NCBI GenBank assembly: GCA_031216445.1
Contig: CM062202.1
Span: 1,649,501-1,713,500, forward strand
DNA length: 64,000 nucleotides
DNA from: Lateolabrax maculatus
Lineage: Eukaryota > Chordata > Actinopteri > Acropomatiformes > Lateolabracidae
Direction: 5' to 3'
The translations under genes and the position numbers were made by a program. Of this stretch, positions 48,958 through 60,696 are shown piece by piece. How positions within the stretch are numbered: the stretch's first letter is position 1; each line of letters opens with the position of its first letter. The notes beneath the pieces are model-generated. The model did not search any database and was not told where the DNA came from. It saw only the letters and a program-made list of their open reading frames with translations.

Positions 48958-49958
48958 TTATTTGTTTATTTATTGTATGTATGTGTTACATCATTATACA
49001 ATAAGGGCTTTTGTAAAGAAGTTATATTTTACTTTAAAAATGTGGATTAATGACATTTTTTGGTAATTTGATAAATGCGGACATGTAATTACAGCACAAC
49101 GAAGCACTGCACATCATTGGTTGCATTTTTCACCGAGGCATTTTTTAATTTGAAATCCGTCCAGAAGGGAGCAGTGTAGGGTCGCAGGCTGAAGGAAAAC
49201 AAGACGTTCTTGGTGTACTGCGTTAAAACAACAACAACTCCAGGCCAGTTTTTTGGTTGTTGTAGATTTTGTACCACAGCCATGGCGTTATTTTCGGCTC
49301 CAGTGAGCTGCTGTAGTGTTATAAATGAGATATAAAAGAGATGTTGAGGCTTTCGGGACGTCGATGCACAGGATAAGAGATGTGACTCAGCTGAAAAGAT
49401 ATCGAGCAGCAGATCTGTATCTCTGTATCTAAGTCATCAGTAGTTATAGTACTGGATTCATTTGGTCTACCAAGGTCAGAGAGGAATTTTTGAGTACACC
49501 ATTAAATCATCAGCTGCAGGTATAAGAAAAGCGTGGTTTATCGAGTGCACTTGCTACCTGCTTTTACCATAATTTTGTTATCAGTACGTTGTGCGATTTC
49601 GGCTGTGAAACATGCATTTATTAATCTTGGCAAGAAAAAACGTCTGTCTCACAATTTTGTACTTGGAAACTGTTTTATGCTGCCACCAAGTGTCCGACAG
49701 GAGGATCCACACGGCAGAAACCACCAGTTTTTTATTTCTTAAATATTTATATTACATTTCCATAATAGTATATTATAATAAACCTGTTGCTCAGTAATAA
49801 TAACGGTGTCAAACCCATGATGCCGGTCCGTCTTTGTATTTGTGAGTACAATGTTTGGTATATTGTGTGTTTTAAGAATCAGAGCTCTTCATTTTGTCGA
49901 GTTAATCTTTTCCTCTACTGTCTCTCTCTCCTTAATCTCTCTCTCTCCTCTTCTGCAG
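48804..49958 (+). other. Putative first intron of the Myb/SANT gene
   Basis: A (CA)n run at 48920-48952 and A/T-rich sequence. It ends in a long CT tract and TTCTGCAG at 49958. No other feature seen. Confidence 0.4.
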
Positions 49959-50101
49959 GCCCTGTGCAGTCAGACAGGTGTCTTCAGTCCAGACTGGCAG
50001 GTGGATCAGGACCAGACAGTCCTGGAGGGCGGTGCCAAACCGAGGAGCTGTAGTGGGCCGTCAGAAGAGGAGGAGGAGGCGGCGGAGGAGGAGGTGGAGC
50101 C

Positions 50102-53100
50102 ATGTCGGCCTCCTGGCGTGATGAGGACGAAGAGTTCAGGGTGGGAGGAGTAAAAGGAGGTTTGAGAGCTAAACCGAGGTTTTCCTTCACTGAGGTCAAA
50201 CTGCTGCTGGAGGCGGTGAAGAGGAACAGATACATCATCCTCAGTGAGTGTGTGATGTTTGTTTGGATCTTCACTGTATACTTTACTGAAAAGTTATGAA
50301 GCTTAAAATCATCCATCTCGGAGAAAAAAGGAGATAATTATTGTTTTATTGCTCAGCACTGGGAGCAGATTCAGCTACGAACGTGGAGACACAGATTCGA
50401 CTCTGATATTAGTTGTGAAGTGGAAGGAGCTGCTGTGTTTCTCCCGTTCTGTATTCTTATTTCACTTGTCTCTTTAAACAATATACTCAGTGTTGCTTAA
50501 CACAGAAACATGGAAGCCTCTCGGATAATGTACGGATCCTATAAGTGTATGTTCTGACCACCAGTTTCAGGTACTTTGTTTCTGGAAAATCATGGTTTGT
50601 CCCTCATTTGGCCTGAAGGACTGGTGGAAATACTGTGTCAGACGGGTCAGAGGCGAAGATTGGAGCGGTAGCAAATTCAAAAGGCTTTGTTGTTGTAAAC
50701 TAAACGTGGCGTCATAGCTGGTCGAATTTGACCAAAATTGACCCAGCTTGCCAAAATGCACCTTTTGGAGTCATAGTTAAGTTTTTATTTACACGGTCTT
50801 GAACCTATGACTCAAAGAATCAGATATATTCCATTGTAATTGTTCATCTTTCGTACTCACGGTTCAGCCGACAGTCTCACGCTGATCCAAGCCGTAGAAG
50901 TGCTCCAACAAAGTGACATCGTCTGTGGGGAAAAATGCCTCATCTCACTACAAAACATGATAGATTTGCACAGTGTACCAGTGTGAATTATCTCCTCATT
51001 GTTCCCCAACATACAAACACAAAAGTCTGGACAATTTAAAGGTGCTATAGGCTAAAGTGGCTCTAAATATTACAGTACCCATTAACCTCAGCCACCGTTG
51101 ATATTTTAAGATCTGTGATTTGGCGATTTTCAGACAGATGCTTCTTAGGAGTCAAAGTTGACTTTTTAGGCTTGTTGTAACGTTAGGTATTTTGTGAACT
51201 CACAATTCAAGTAAGAGCGTTTTATTCCCATCTAAACTTTGGAAGTGCTTCAATTGTCAGTCACTTAACATTGTCTGTGCCGGAAATGAATTAAATTTTT
51301 CCACAAACATTTCTATATTATTTTAGGTAGGCCCATGCAGGAACAAAATGATTCCCAGTTAAGGCCAGTTTTATTTCCCTCCGTGACCAAGTCTAGTCTT
51401 GCAGGAAAGTTTGAAAAAGCAAACCATTTTTCCCAAAGCACCATCATGTCAACACAGGACAGGAAGCTGTGGTTCTTGAAGGAGTATTTTCACCCGACTT
51501 TGTATCTCCATAATGTGGGAAGCATATGCAAATGAACTATGTTGAACCTGCCTCCATGTTGCCTGCACCCAGAGCTCCCTGCTCACTTGCCAGCAGCTTT
51601 TGCCCTCTCTGTATGCACAAAGTGCATTTACAAAATGTACATAATCTGTAGTTTGAGCAACAGCCGTAGAGCCAGCAAGGCAAGTTTGGGTTTCCGTGCA
51701 GATGATGTAGTGTGCACTCGACGACACTGCATGTGAGGGTTTTCACCAGCAGAGGGAGAACGTGGGCCAGACGTGGACTGACAATACCACCATTGTTGAG
51801 ATTTGTTGAATATGGCCAGGACCGATGTCTCTCACGCCAGCCGAGTCTCACGTCGCGTTTCTCTCCCTGTAGGGAAGTTTAACCAAGGTGTGTCGGCTGA
51901 AACCAAGAAACAGACCTGGGCTGAAATCACAAATCAGATCAACAGTCTGGGAGAGAATCACAGAGAGGTTTGTTATCCTGATCACTATTTTTGTAATCAT
52001 GTTATTAATAATGGTTGTGTGTTTTTTTTTGTTATCTGTTTGTTTGTTTGACTATGTAAAGTTGAGATATACTCTGACATCATTTTGTTTTAGTTATAGA
52101 TGGAAAATCTACATTTAACACATTTCTCAATCATAGTAATTTAAAATATGAACCTTTTTGTATAAATTACGCCAGTGGTTCCCAAACACTTCAATTGCAA
52201 CCTGTTGAAACAAAGATTGGCCTGCTTGAACCCCCTCGCACAACTTGCATTTGTCAGCAGGTTGTGACCTAATCCTTCCTACTCAGATTGTTTATTAAAA
52301 TAATTTATAGAATAAAAAATTGTAAAGAATTACTTCAGAGAGAAATTAGAAATAATAATGTTTCAAGATAAAATGTTGTGTAGCAGAAATATCCTATCCT
52401 GCCTCCCAGATGTATCTTGTGATCCTTGTGGAGTCCCAAAGGACGAAGGATTTGCCCTTCTTGTATTATTTTTATTAATCAGTTAATCATTTTGTCTATA
52501 AAAAATTGTTTTTGCCTTACCAACTGCCCAAAATATGGAACCAGATTATATTTGTTGATCATCAAAAGGAAAATGAATCCAGTCACTGTCTCAGTATTAG
52601 TCTGCAGAGGCGGGTGCAGTAGTAGCAGACTCCTACAGGAAAGGATGTATATCATCACAATAGAAGACTTTTTAAAGGTTTTATTTTCTCACAGGTGCGT
52701 CAGATCATGAAGAAATGGGCAGACCTCAAATGCGATGGAAAGCGACGCATCGTAGCCCTCCGAGGCCCCAACGGCAACAACCTGAGGAAGAAGAACCTGG
52801 GTCCTGTGGAGAAGATGGTTCATAAGATCCTGATGATGAGTCCCAGAGGAGGTGAGGAGGAGTGAGGAGAGCGAGACATTGTCTGTGAAATCTGGTTGAA
52901 AATTAATTTATGGTAGGAGCCTTAATGCAAAGTAGAATGAAGCACGAGAAGGATTCAGGTCAGAGGCCGACGGGGGCGTTTTGTTAATCTTATAGGTCGT
53001 CTTCACCCGTTGATAATAAATTGAACTTTTATCAGTTTCCAGAATAAACGCAACTTGAAGTGTTGGCATTCCTCCTTAATGAACAACTTTTCATTTGTTG

Positions 53101-56100
53101 GTTCTCAGACGGCGACAGTGACCTGGACTTGGCTGAAGACGATGATTTCTCAAAGCTTTACGGTAAAGGCCCACCCAACGCTCCCCCCTACTCCTACCTC
53201 AGCTTGACGGAGAGTTCCCACTCTGTACCTGGAGGAGCCTCCTTAGACCTTTCTCCGCTCTCCTCTCCAGAGAAAGAACTTGGTAAGTTGAGCTGGATTC
53301 TAAGAAAGGCACAAGTCCGCACCAGTGACAGGGCAGGAAATGTACTTAAAAACTAAAGTGAGATCAGAATTGGTGTTTTTTTTTTTCTTTTTTTTCTGAT
53401 ATGCAACCAGAAAGAAAGGATTTGAAGTGACTTAAAGTGCCACAGCTTCAGCAGCTGTTTTCACTGTTGCCCCGTGATTGGTTGCATTTTTATATGTGAG
53501 TTGAGGTTGTTTCTGAGCTTTACAGGCTCACAGTGGGGGAAAAACACTTAAATTGTCAAGAAAAGCAAAGGAAACTTGTCAAGATCAGAATAGAAGCCCA
53601 CATTTAATAGTTAAGAGGTGCCAGATTGGCAGTACAAAAAAAAGCAAAAAAAAAAACTAAAGTTAAGCATCAAAAACATTAAAGCAAATTGGGGGAAAAT
53701 AAAGAGATCAAGAGGAGTTGTAAAGAAGAAGATTAGAGTCTCCGATAAGAGACAAAAGTTGCAAAACATCAGAGAAATCCACATTACTTTAAATATCTTG
53801 GTTTTAACAACCACTTAATATAAAAGAATAATAAGGTAACGATCCAAACAAGAACCCCCGCTGGGAGAATATAAAAAGAAGAAGTTAAAACAAGACTAAA
53901 TAGATTGTGACTCTTTGAAGGGATCTCAGTCCAGGCCATAGAGACCAGTCTTCAAAGTTTGTTTACCCACAATTCCAGCATAATTCAAGAACGCGTCCCA
54001 GATTTAATGAAACATTGATGGTTTGTCCTTGAGCCAGGGGGCGACAGCCTAAAGGGAAACCGTCACAATGACTCCAAGTTCACTTTAATGAGGAGTAAAA
54101 AAAAAACAAACATGTACGAACTTCAGTTTGACTTTTATTCTGCCGTAAGAAAAAAACAATAACTGATTTTCTATATTGTGGAATCTTGCATTTGTAGGAT
54201 TGTACAAGTTTGACAATATCCCAGACACATGTACTAAGTGTGATAATGTAAAGGAACCCTGTATGATTGGATTTGTGAATGTAGAAAAATAATTACATTT
54301 TTGGAAAGAAGTAAAACTTGTGAAGGACAGAATCACCTCCCTCTCGACCCTGAGATTTACATTTTGAGAAAGAAGGAATATACACTTTATCTTGCTCTTT
54401 ATTGGAAGAAGACAAACAGGCCGAGTATTAAAGAATGGATTAAGGAAATAACATCATGTGGTATTAGAGAAGAAGAACTTAAGTATTGAGTGACACGATA
54501 CACATAAATATCACTATCTAGAGTGTTAGTTACTTATTTGGGTTTTTGTTGGTGTAATTATAGTGGATTTATGTCGTACATTAGTACTGATAGAAGAAAA
54601 AACGTTCACTTTTACACTGTAAGATGTCGTACTGCTGCTAAGATGTGAGGTTGCTGTGTTTTGCAGGCGATCCTTTCCATTCCTCCCCCGACTTTGACCT
54701 GGCTGAGGACGGAGGTAAGGGTGGAGTTTTATACAGCAGCAGTCTGACAAGATCATCATTTAAACTTTGTTTGTTGGTGCCAGGACATAATGAGGTTTTG
54801 AATTATCCAAGAAAAGATTTATAAGCTTAGAAAGTGTTGATGAATTAAGTGTATGCAGCGTTATAAAGTGACGACTATCTTACACACAGAGAAATGATCC
54901 AATAAGATCCACACAGGGAGGAATAAAAAGGAGTTTATGCATCAGAATCAGTGCATCGCTCCAGGAAATGAAAACTGATCTGGAACTTTTATGTGGCTTC
55001 TTGTAAAACCTGTAAAAAAGCAAAAACAAGTAGTTATGGATCAAGTTATGTGAATTCTAAAAACAAAAAAACATGCACGGATGCACTATCACAACATCTT
55101 AGAAATATGGCTGCACATCTCGATTGTAAACAGGAAACTGAAGCAACATAAATGGAACCTTGAGTTTTTTTTAGCAGCTTGATTTCAATCTCTTAACTGA
55201 TTCCTGTGATGGAAGCGGCTGACATGTTTTGTCTCTCTGATCCACCAGAACGGACCATGGACTTTGAGGAAAATGACGACTCCTTGTTCTCCTCCTACCC
55301 TCCACCTCCTCCCCCGCCCTCCTCCTCCTCCTCCACCACCACCACCACGTCCACCTCCCTGGACCTCCTGCCTGACGACGCCCGGCTGAGGATCAAACCG
55401 GTCCACACCTACTCCCGGAGCAGCAGCCAGAACCAGAACCAGAACCACATCCAGAACCACACCTACTCCAGACCTCCACCTGGACCCTCCTCCTCCTCCG
55501 TGGCCTCCACCTCCTCCGTTTTCCCTTCAGTGTCTGATACAGACACCACCTCGTCCTCCGCTGCGCCTCCCCTGCTGCAGTCCCCTGCGAGCTCCAACAT
55601 CTCTGCCTCCTCCTCCTTCGCTGTCCCCCCTGCTCCTGCCACCTCCTCCACATCTGTCGCAGCCAATGACTCTACCTCTCACCCCGCGGCCTCCTCTTCC
55701 TCCATCCCACCACCACCGCCTCCACCTGCTGCTGCTTCCTCCGCTGCTATATCCTCCTCCGTAGCGTCTACCGCTCCCCCCTCTTCCCACTCTCGCCAGC
55801 CTTCTCCCTCCACCTCCTCGGCCCTCCCACCCAATCCTCCCTCCACCTCAGGCTCGAACCCGTCTGACCCTCTCCCGACTGGCGCCTCCTCCCGCAGGGC
55901 CCACGACCACGTGGCCCAGATGGCCTCTCAGGGCCTCCAGCAGCAGCGGGCCAGCAGGATGCTTCTGACCTCGGTGTCTCAGTCTCTGGAGGTGCTGGCC
56001 CAGTCGGTCCAGCTGCTGGTGGAGAGCCAGCAGGAGTTCGTGCAGGAGTCTCTGCTGCTGCAGAGGGAGACCGTGGACATCCTGAGGGATTTCTCCAACA

Positions 56101-56177
56101 CCGCGCTGACTATGCTGAGAGACAAAGCCAACAGTGGGCAAGTGGCGCCGCATCATCACCCCGCTTCACACTTCTGA
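50102..56177 (+). CDS. Myb/SANT-like DNA-binding domain protein (NAIF1-type)
   Basis: Six coding exons: 50102-50243, 51873-51967, 52695-52851, 53109-53282, 54667-54714, 55249-56177 (TGA). The phases join to 1545 bases, 514 residues. The ATG (gccATGt) is the first in the exon. Residues about 24-100 form a Myb/SANT-like trihelix: RFSFTEVKLLLEAVKRN, KFNQGVSAETKKQTWAEI, then REVRQIMKKWADLKCDGKRR, with the spaced Trp pair of this family. This layout is seen in NAIF1 and related proteins descended from Harbinger-transposon Myb proteins. Acidic stretches with D-L-A-E-D follow, then a long Ser/Pro/Thr-rich region (about 215-420), and a C-terminal predicted coiled coil (LLTSVSQSLEVLAQSV, FVQESLLLQRETVDIL, about 429-505). 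Likely a nuclear DNA-binding, self-associating protein; its targets are unknown. MYPOP- or TSNARE1-like proteins are alternative relatives. Confidence 0.85.
54190..54490 (+). mobile_element. L1/Tx1-type LINE relic (3' end of ORF2)
   Basis: The plus strand encodes C-T-K-C-D-N-V-K-E-P-C-M-I-G-F, then HFWKEV, then in another frame LPLDPEIYIL and LALYWKKTNRPSIKEWIKEI. These are the typical closing motifs of fish L1/Tx1 ORF2 (CxxC segment, FW, PLDP, LA..K..PS..EW). It has frame breaks and sits in intron 53283-54666 of the Myb/SANT gene, whose remaining sequence is anonymous. Confidence 0.65.
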
Positions 56178-56777
56178 AAAACAGATGAACAAACTGTTAG
56201 TTTTTCAAAAGAGACATCGTGGGCATGATGGGGAGTAACCACAAGCCAGGAGCAGCTGGGAGACGATCACAGGATTCCTTCGGATTTAAACAAGTACCTT
56301 GTTGGCAAAGTTACGAAAGAGACGGCGATATTTGACTTTACCAGCCACTACGGCTGCTGGACAGAAAAGCTGCTTTCTTTTGCTGAAACTAGGACAAAAT
56401 GTCTGCCCAAAGGCCCAAACATGCAGTCGTAGGCCATGATATCATAGGCTGTTTATTTATGTGCCTGAATCTTGTTCTTTCTTCTGTATTTACTGTCTGC
56501 AGCAGGCTAACGTGTATCTCACACTGTAATTTGCATTTTAAATGGTTGTGTTTTGATTTGCGATCCACTTGACGTCTGTTTTTACTTCTCGAGTGCACCG
56601 GGACGCTCGGTTTAACGGGCCTCACTCAGCGAGAGGAAATGATCAAAGAAACTGGAATGTGTCCATAGGAAATAAAAGCCCAACAGAGTGGGAGCACGCC
56701 TCCAGGTGTTTCCACAGGTAAAACTTGTGTGAGGTGGTGCATGTCTGTTATGCAACCGCCACTTTTATTAGAATAAA
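56178..56777 (+). other. 3'UTR of the Myb/SANT gene
   Basis: Noncoding sequence with AATAAA at 56671-56676 (ggaAATAAAagcc) and again at 56772-56777 (ttagAATAAAaac). Either could be the end. Confidence 0.6.
56671..56676 (+). terminator. Poly(A) signal AATAAA of the Myb/SANT gene
   Basis: Canonical hexamer about 490 bases after the stop, with a second copy 100 bases further on. Confidence 0.55.
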
Positions 56778-59700
56778 AACATTTTCTAACGTAACTGACA
56801 GTCAGCTTCTGTAATTTCCAAATGGTTCGTTTGAGTCATTTTGTTTATTTGTGTGATCTAGTAATCTGCTTCCAAATGCCCTGTTTGGTCTCAGCCTCAG
56901 TTTCATGGATTATCAGATGTTTTTCTTTTATTTATTTAGTTTTCTGTCCCAAAATGGTTAAATTTAAATGAGGAGACTGACTGTTGTACACGCTCCAGTT
57001 AGACTGAAGGGGTCAGCTGTTAGTCATATCACAATGAATGCGTATAATCTTTAAATTAGGATATAAATAAGCATTTTACTGGTTTTCAGTGCATGCCTTT
57101 TATCAGAAAGGGGTTCTGTTGACTATCGGACCTGTTGTTAACCATCATGTTGCTGATATCTAACCACGTTTGGTTCTGCTGGCATTGTGCTGAAGTCTTT
57201 TCTTGCTGTTTAGTGCGACTTCTGCTCAATGGAAACAGGCGTGTTCACAGTTCACTTTATTTTACTTTACATTGTGTTGCATGGTTCGATTTTAGCGGGC
57301 TAAAATGATCCCACAATGCAAAGTAAAGACTTTTAAACAGGAATAAACAAGTTCAAATGACCATCTAGCTTCGGGGCCCAGTTTTAATTTGTGTGACAGC
57401 ACGGCTGTAACTACAAACACTTAATATTGCCCAATGTTTTGATTAACGGCAGCTGAGTTACTCTCCAGTCTTCCTCATAAAATCACAAATCCAGATTTGT
57501 CTTTGTAATATTTTGTTAGCTGCCTTAAAGTTCCTCTTTGTCTGGATGGCAGGTTTATCTTATTAGAATATAATGAAATGATGTGGAGATGGACTGAGCT
57601 GTATCCTGCCGCAGGTAACGTTTAGATTTATTATTAATCAACCAACTACAGTTGCGTTACTTTTGCAGTGCAACCTGGATTCTGGGGATAATTGTTACTA
57701 AAAACGGTTCAAAAACCTTCAATATTGTGATTTTATCAACTAGTTTTTCTGAAAAAATTAGTTTAGAACCTGCTGGATACAAAAAGCAGACAGAAATATT
57801 TGATGGACCCACGCAGATTAAATACTTTACAACTCAACGTCAAAGATCATATAATAATCCAATGAAGTAATTGTTGCCCAATGTTGCCCCCAACGGCTTC
57901 ATACACTGGAGAAGTTGAAGAGAACTTCCAGCCTGTAAGCAGTTTGACAGTATCGTCTCACGGTAAATGTCCTCATGTCGTTCACCCCTGAAACAGTATT
58001 TCAATCCTCAAATAAAAGATTACATTCCAGTGGAAAACACTGAAATCTTACGGTTTCTTTAGAGCTGAACCTCGTCGTTACAGGTTAAAATGTTTACTGT
58101 GTCGACCCAGAAACTGTCTGGATGACGTGCAGTCAGCTTTCCAAATGGCAGTTCTCTCGCTCTCTCTCTCCTTTTTGAATATTTCTGATTCATTTTCTGT
58201 AGAAGAAACAGATCTGTTATGCATGGATCGAGGGTTGTTTGGCGTTTAAAAAGAAAATCTTTCAGCCGGACACCCTGGTGGCCAGCGTCACATTTCTGGA
58301 ACCACGTGGAGGACGTGTACAGGTGTTTCAGGTGTTTGCTGCCTTTGAAACTCTTCTTTGGCCTCCTTTTGTGTGAAGTGCAGCTCATTGTTTCCTCCCT
58401 CACAGTTGGCTCTCTGTCTGTCTGTCTGACCACATGACTTGTACCCGTCTGCTGTAACACCAGGCGATGTGATGTTTCCTACAACCAAATCCTGAGAAAT
58501 AAAGATTTTATCACTAAAACAGGGCAAATCTGTCCGGAGAGTTTTCTGAATTTCAGGGGCAGGGGTGAGTTAAAGTATAAGTCTGGTGATTATTCTTTTA
58601 TTTTTCTCATTGTCAGCAAATCACACGAGAGGCCGAAAACCAACACTGAGTGTGTCAGTGTGTGTGACAGCCTGATATCTTCTTCCTCTGAGATCCTTTA
58701 TTGTCCAAAAACTGTGTTCCTTTATTAACATGAACACACTGAGGTTTGTTCTGACTCCTTTAAACAAACAATGAAACTATATATTTGTGAGTTGTTCTTT
58801 TTATGTACGTCTTCAGTAAGAACCAACGGGCTCGGGGCTGAGAGGGATTATGGGATTTATTCATTGATAAGAAAAATATAGAATAAACACCAGATTTATC
58901 CTTCAAGTCTCAGAATTCACAGGCAGCACACGTCCAGTACAGAGAACCGAGGGACTATTTACTTAATTTTACTTTCCAGTAAAATGAACTAGAATCCCTC
59001 CAGTATCATCAACATCTGTACTCGTCACTGATAATAAAGTTTTCAAGCCCAACCGTTAACTGATACCGTCAGATAAACATCAGTCAGCGTCTGTGGGAAT
59101 AAGAAATGGGGTCTAACTGTAGTCCTGATGGGACGAGCTCAGCACGCCGGCAGCTGCTGGAGGAGCAGCGCCTGAACTTCAACGAAAGGACGGACAGGTC
59201 ACCTTTTAGCTTGGAAATATGACAAAAAGAACTTTAATACCAGCAGCTTTACTTCGGTGCGTCCAGAAGAAAACGGGGGACTGACGATCAAAACCGCACA
59301 AAACTGATTCAGTGATACAAAGGCAGAGAGGAAGCAGCTAATCTGACCAGAACAGCAGATATGTGGTAAAAGTCCGCCCTCAGGATGCTGTCCGCCTCAC
59401 TCTGGTTTCCTCACTTCCTGTCTTCACCTTGAGCCATCCCAAACTGTTCAGGAGCACCTTGGACTCAGGCTGGTGTCCGCTGCAAAATAATGTTAATTAA
59501 AAAAATGTGCTCAAGTAATACCAGAAGCTGGCAGGACGCATTCAACGTCAATCCACTCATAACATCTTCAGAGACATTAATCTACATTTTCTTGCCAACC
59601 CGGGCACTCTGTGCTACCTAAGGCTTCCTCGGTTTCATGTAGACAGTTCAAAGGCTTCGGTTGGAGAGGCTCCTGCGGTGCTTTTCATTACATCCCCGCG

Positions 59701-60600
59701 CTTCCCTAACTCACGTCACCAGGAGACGTGAGGTCCTCGTCTCCTCGAGGGGAACTGAAGGGACTGGAGGTTTCTTTGTTTCCACTGGGAGGAAGCACAA
59801 GTTAACGCTCCTTCATACCCTGAAAGCGTCGCCTGCTGAGCCGACCGTCTTGCTGCTCTACAGTCGTGTTCGTTCAGCTGGATCACATTCTGTGTCTGTA
59901 TTGTCCTCAGTTGTTTTGGAGGTCAGGCTCAACCAGTAAAGAATAAGGCCAGATGTATTTTAGGCCTGCATGCACAGTCTAGATCGTGATTCTCTGTTCC
60001 GTTTCTCCATAAAATCATCTGTGTATGAACCACTTTAATAGCGTAGGATCAATTCATATTTACTGTCACTGCTGCTGATGATGATAAGTGAATGACGCAG
60101 TTCAATGATTAAATAAACACCTTTGACTCATGACTTTTTGACTTATGGAGAAAAACAGCAACAGGAGTGTCCACAACACCCACTGATCCTCCTGAAGAGG
60201 GTTTTCATTCTTCATCATTGAGGAAGACCTGAGTGATTTTAAATGTGGTTTTAACGCCACGTGAGCATATAAAGGTTTCTTCTCTCAAAGTTTGTAGGCC
60301 AATCTGTTTCCCATGAGAACCACAGCAACTTGCAGTATCTCTGAGGAAATCTGACCACAGGAAGTCTGTCAAGTTCAGAAGCATCAATTTCTTTTGGTTT
60401 GTCTATGTGCAAGTATAAATATTCATTATTAGCTGTCTTTAGAGACAGTGCGCTTCTGCTAATCACAATAATGCCTCCATGTCTCCATGAGAATTAATGA
60501 AGCTGTATATATAGATGTACATATAGATGCCTCAAAATAAGGTATTTCATGTCCAGATTAGGGGTTTTACAGTGACCCAAAGCTGAGGTGAACAGGAACT
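56778..60600. other. Intergenic region before the SRCR gene
   Basis: No exon with credible splice sites or conserved peptide on either strand. It includes a MITE (58570-58906); otherwise I see only anonymous A/T-rich sequence and chance frames. Confidence 0.5.
58570..58906. mobile_element. MITE, family B, nearly complete
   Basis: It starts TTAAAGTATAAGTCTGGTGA and ends ACACCAGATTTATCCTT, so the ends are inverted versions of (A)TAA(G/A)TCTGGTG with one mismatch. The interior carries AAACTATATATTTGTGAG, shared with 20256-20404. About 337 bases, no coding capacity. Confidence 0.6.
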
Positions 60601-60696
60601 AGTGAGAAGCAGAAATCCCCTGAGGGCGGACTGAGTCCTGATGAAGACCAGATAAAGAGGACCAGCGACGGGCCGCTCGAGACGACACGTGGAGTC
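60601..60696 (+). promoter_or_regulatory. Probable 5' flank/leader of the SRCR gene
   Basis: The 96 bases before the ATG contain AGAAATCCCC (reverse complement GGGGATTTCT, NF-kB-like, 9 of 10 to GGGRNNYYCC) at 60611-60620 and AGATAA (GATA-like) near 60649. No TATA box was seen. Motif matches only. Confidence 0.3.

Noticed and set aside
55185..55790. Minus-strand Gly/Arg-rich frames
   Set aside because: Antisense of the Ser/Pro/Thr-rich coding exon of the Myb/SANT gene.
58059..58527. Overlapping 72-133-codon frames on both strands before the SRCR gene
   Set aside because: No family resemblance, no conserved motifs, no splice-site support.
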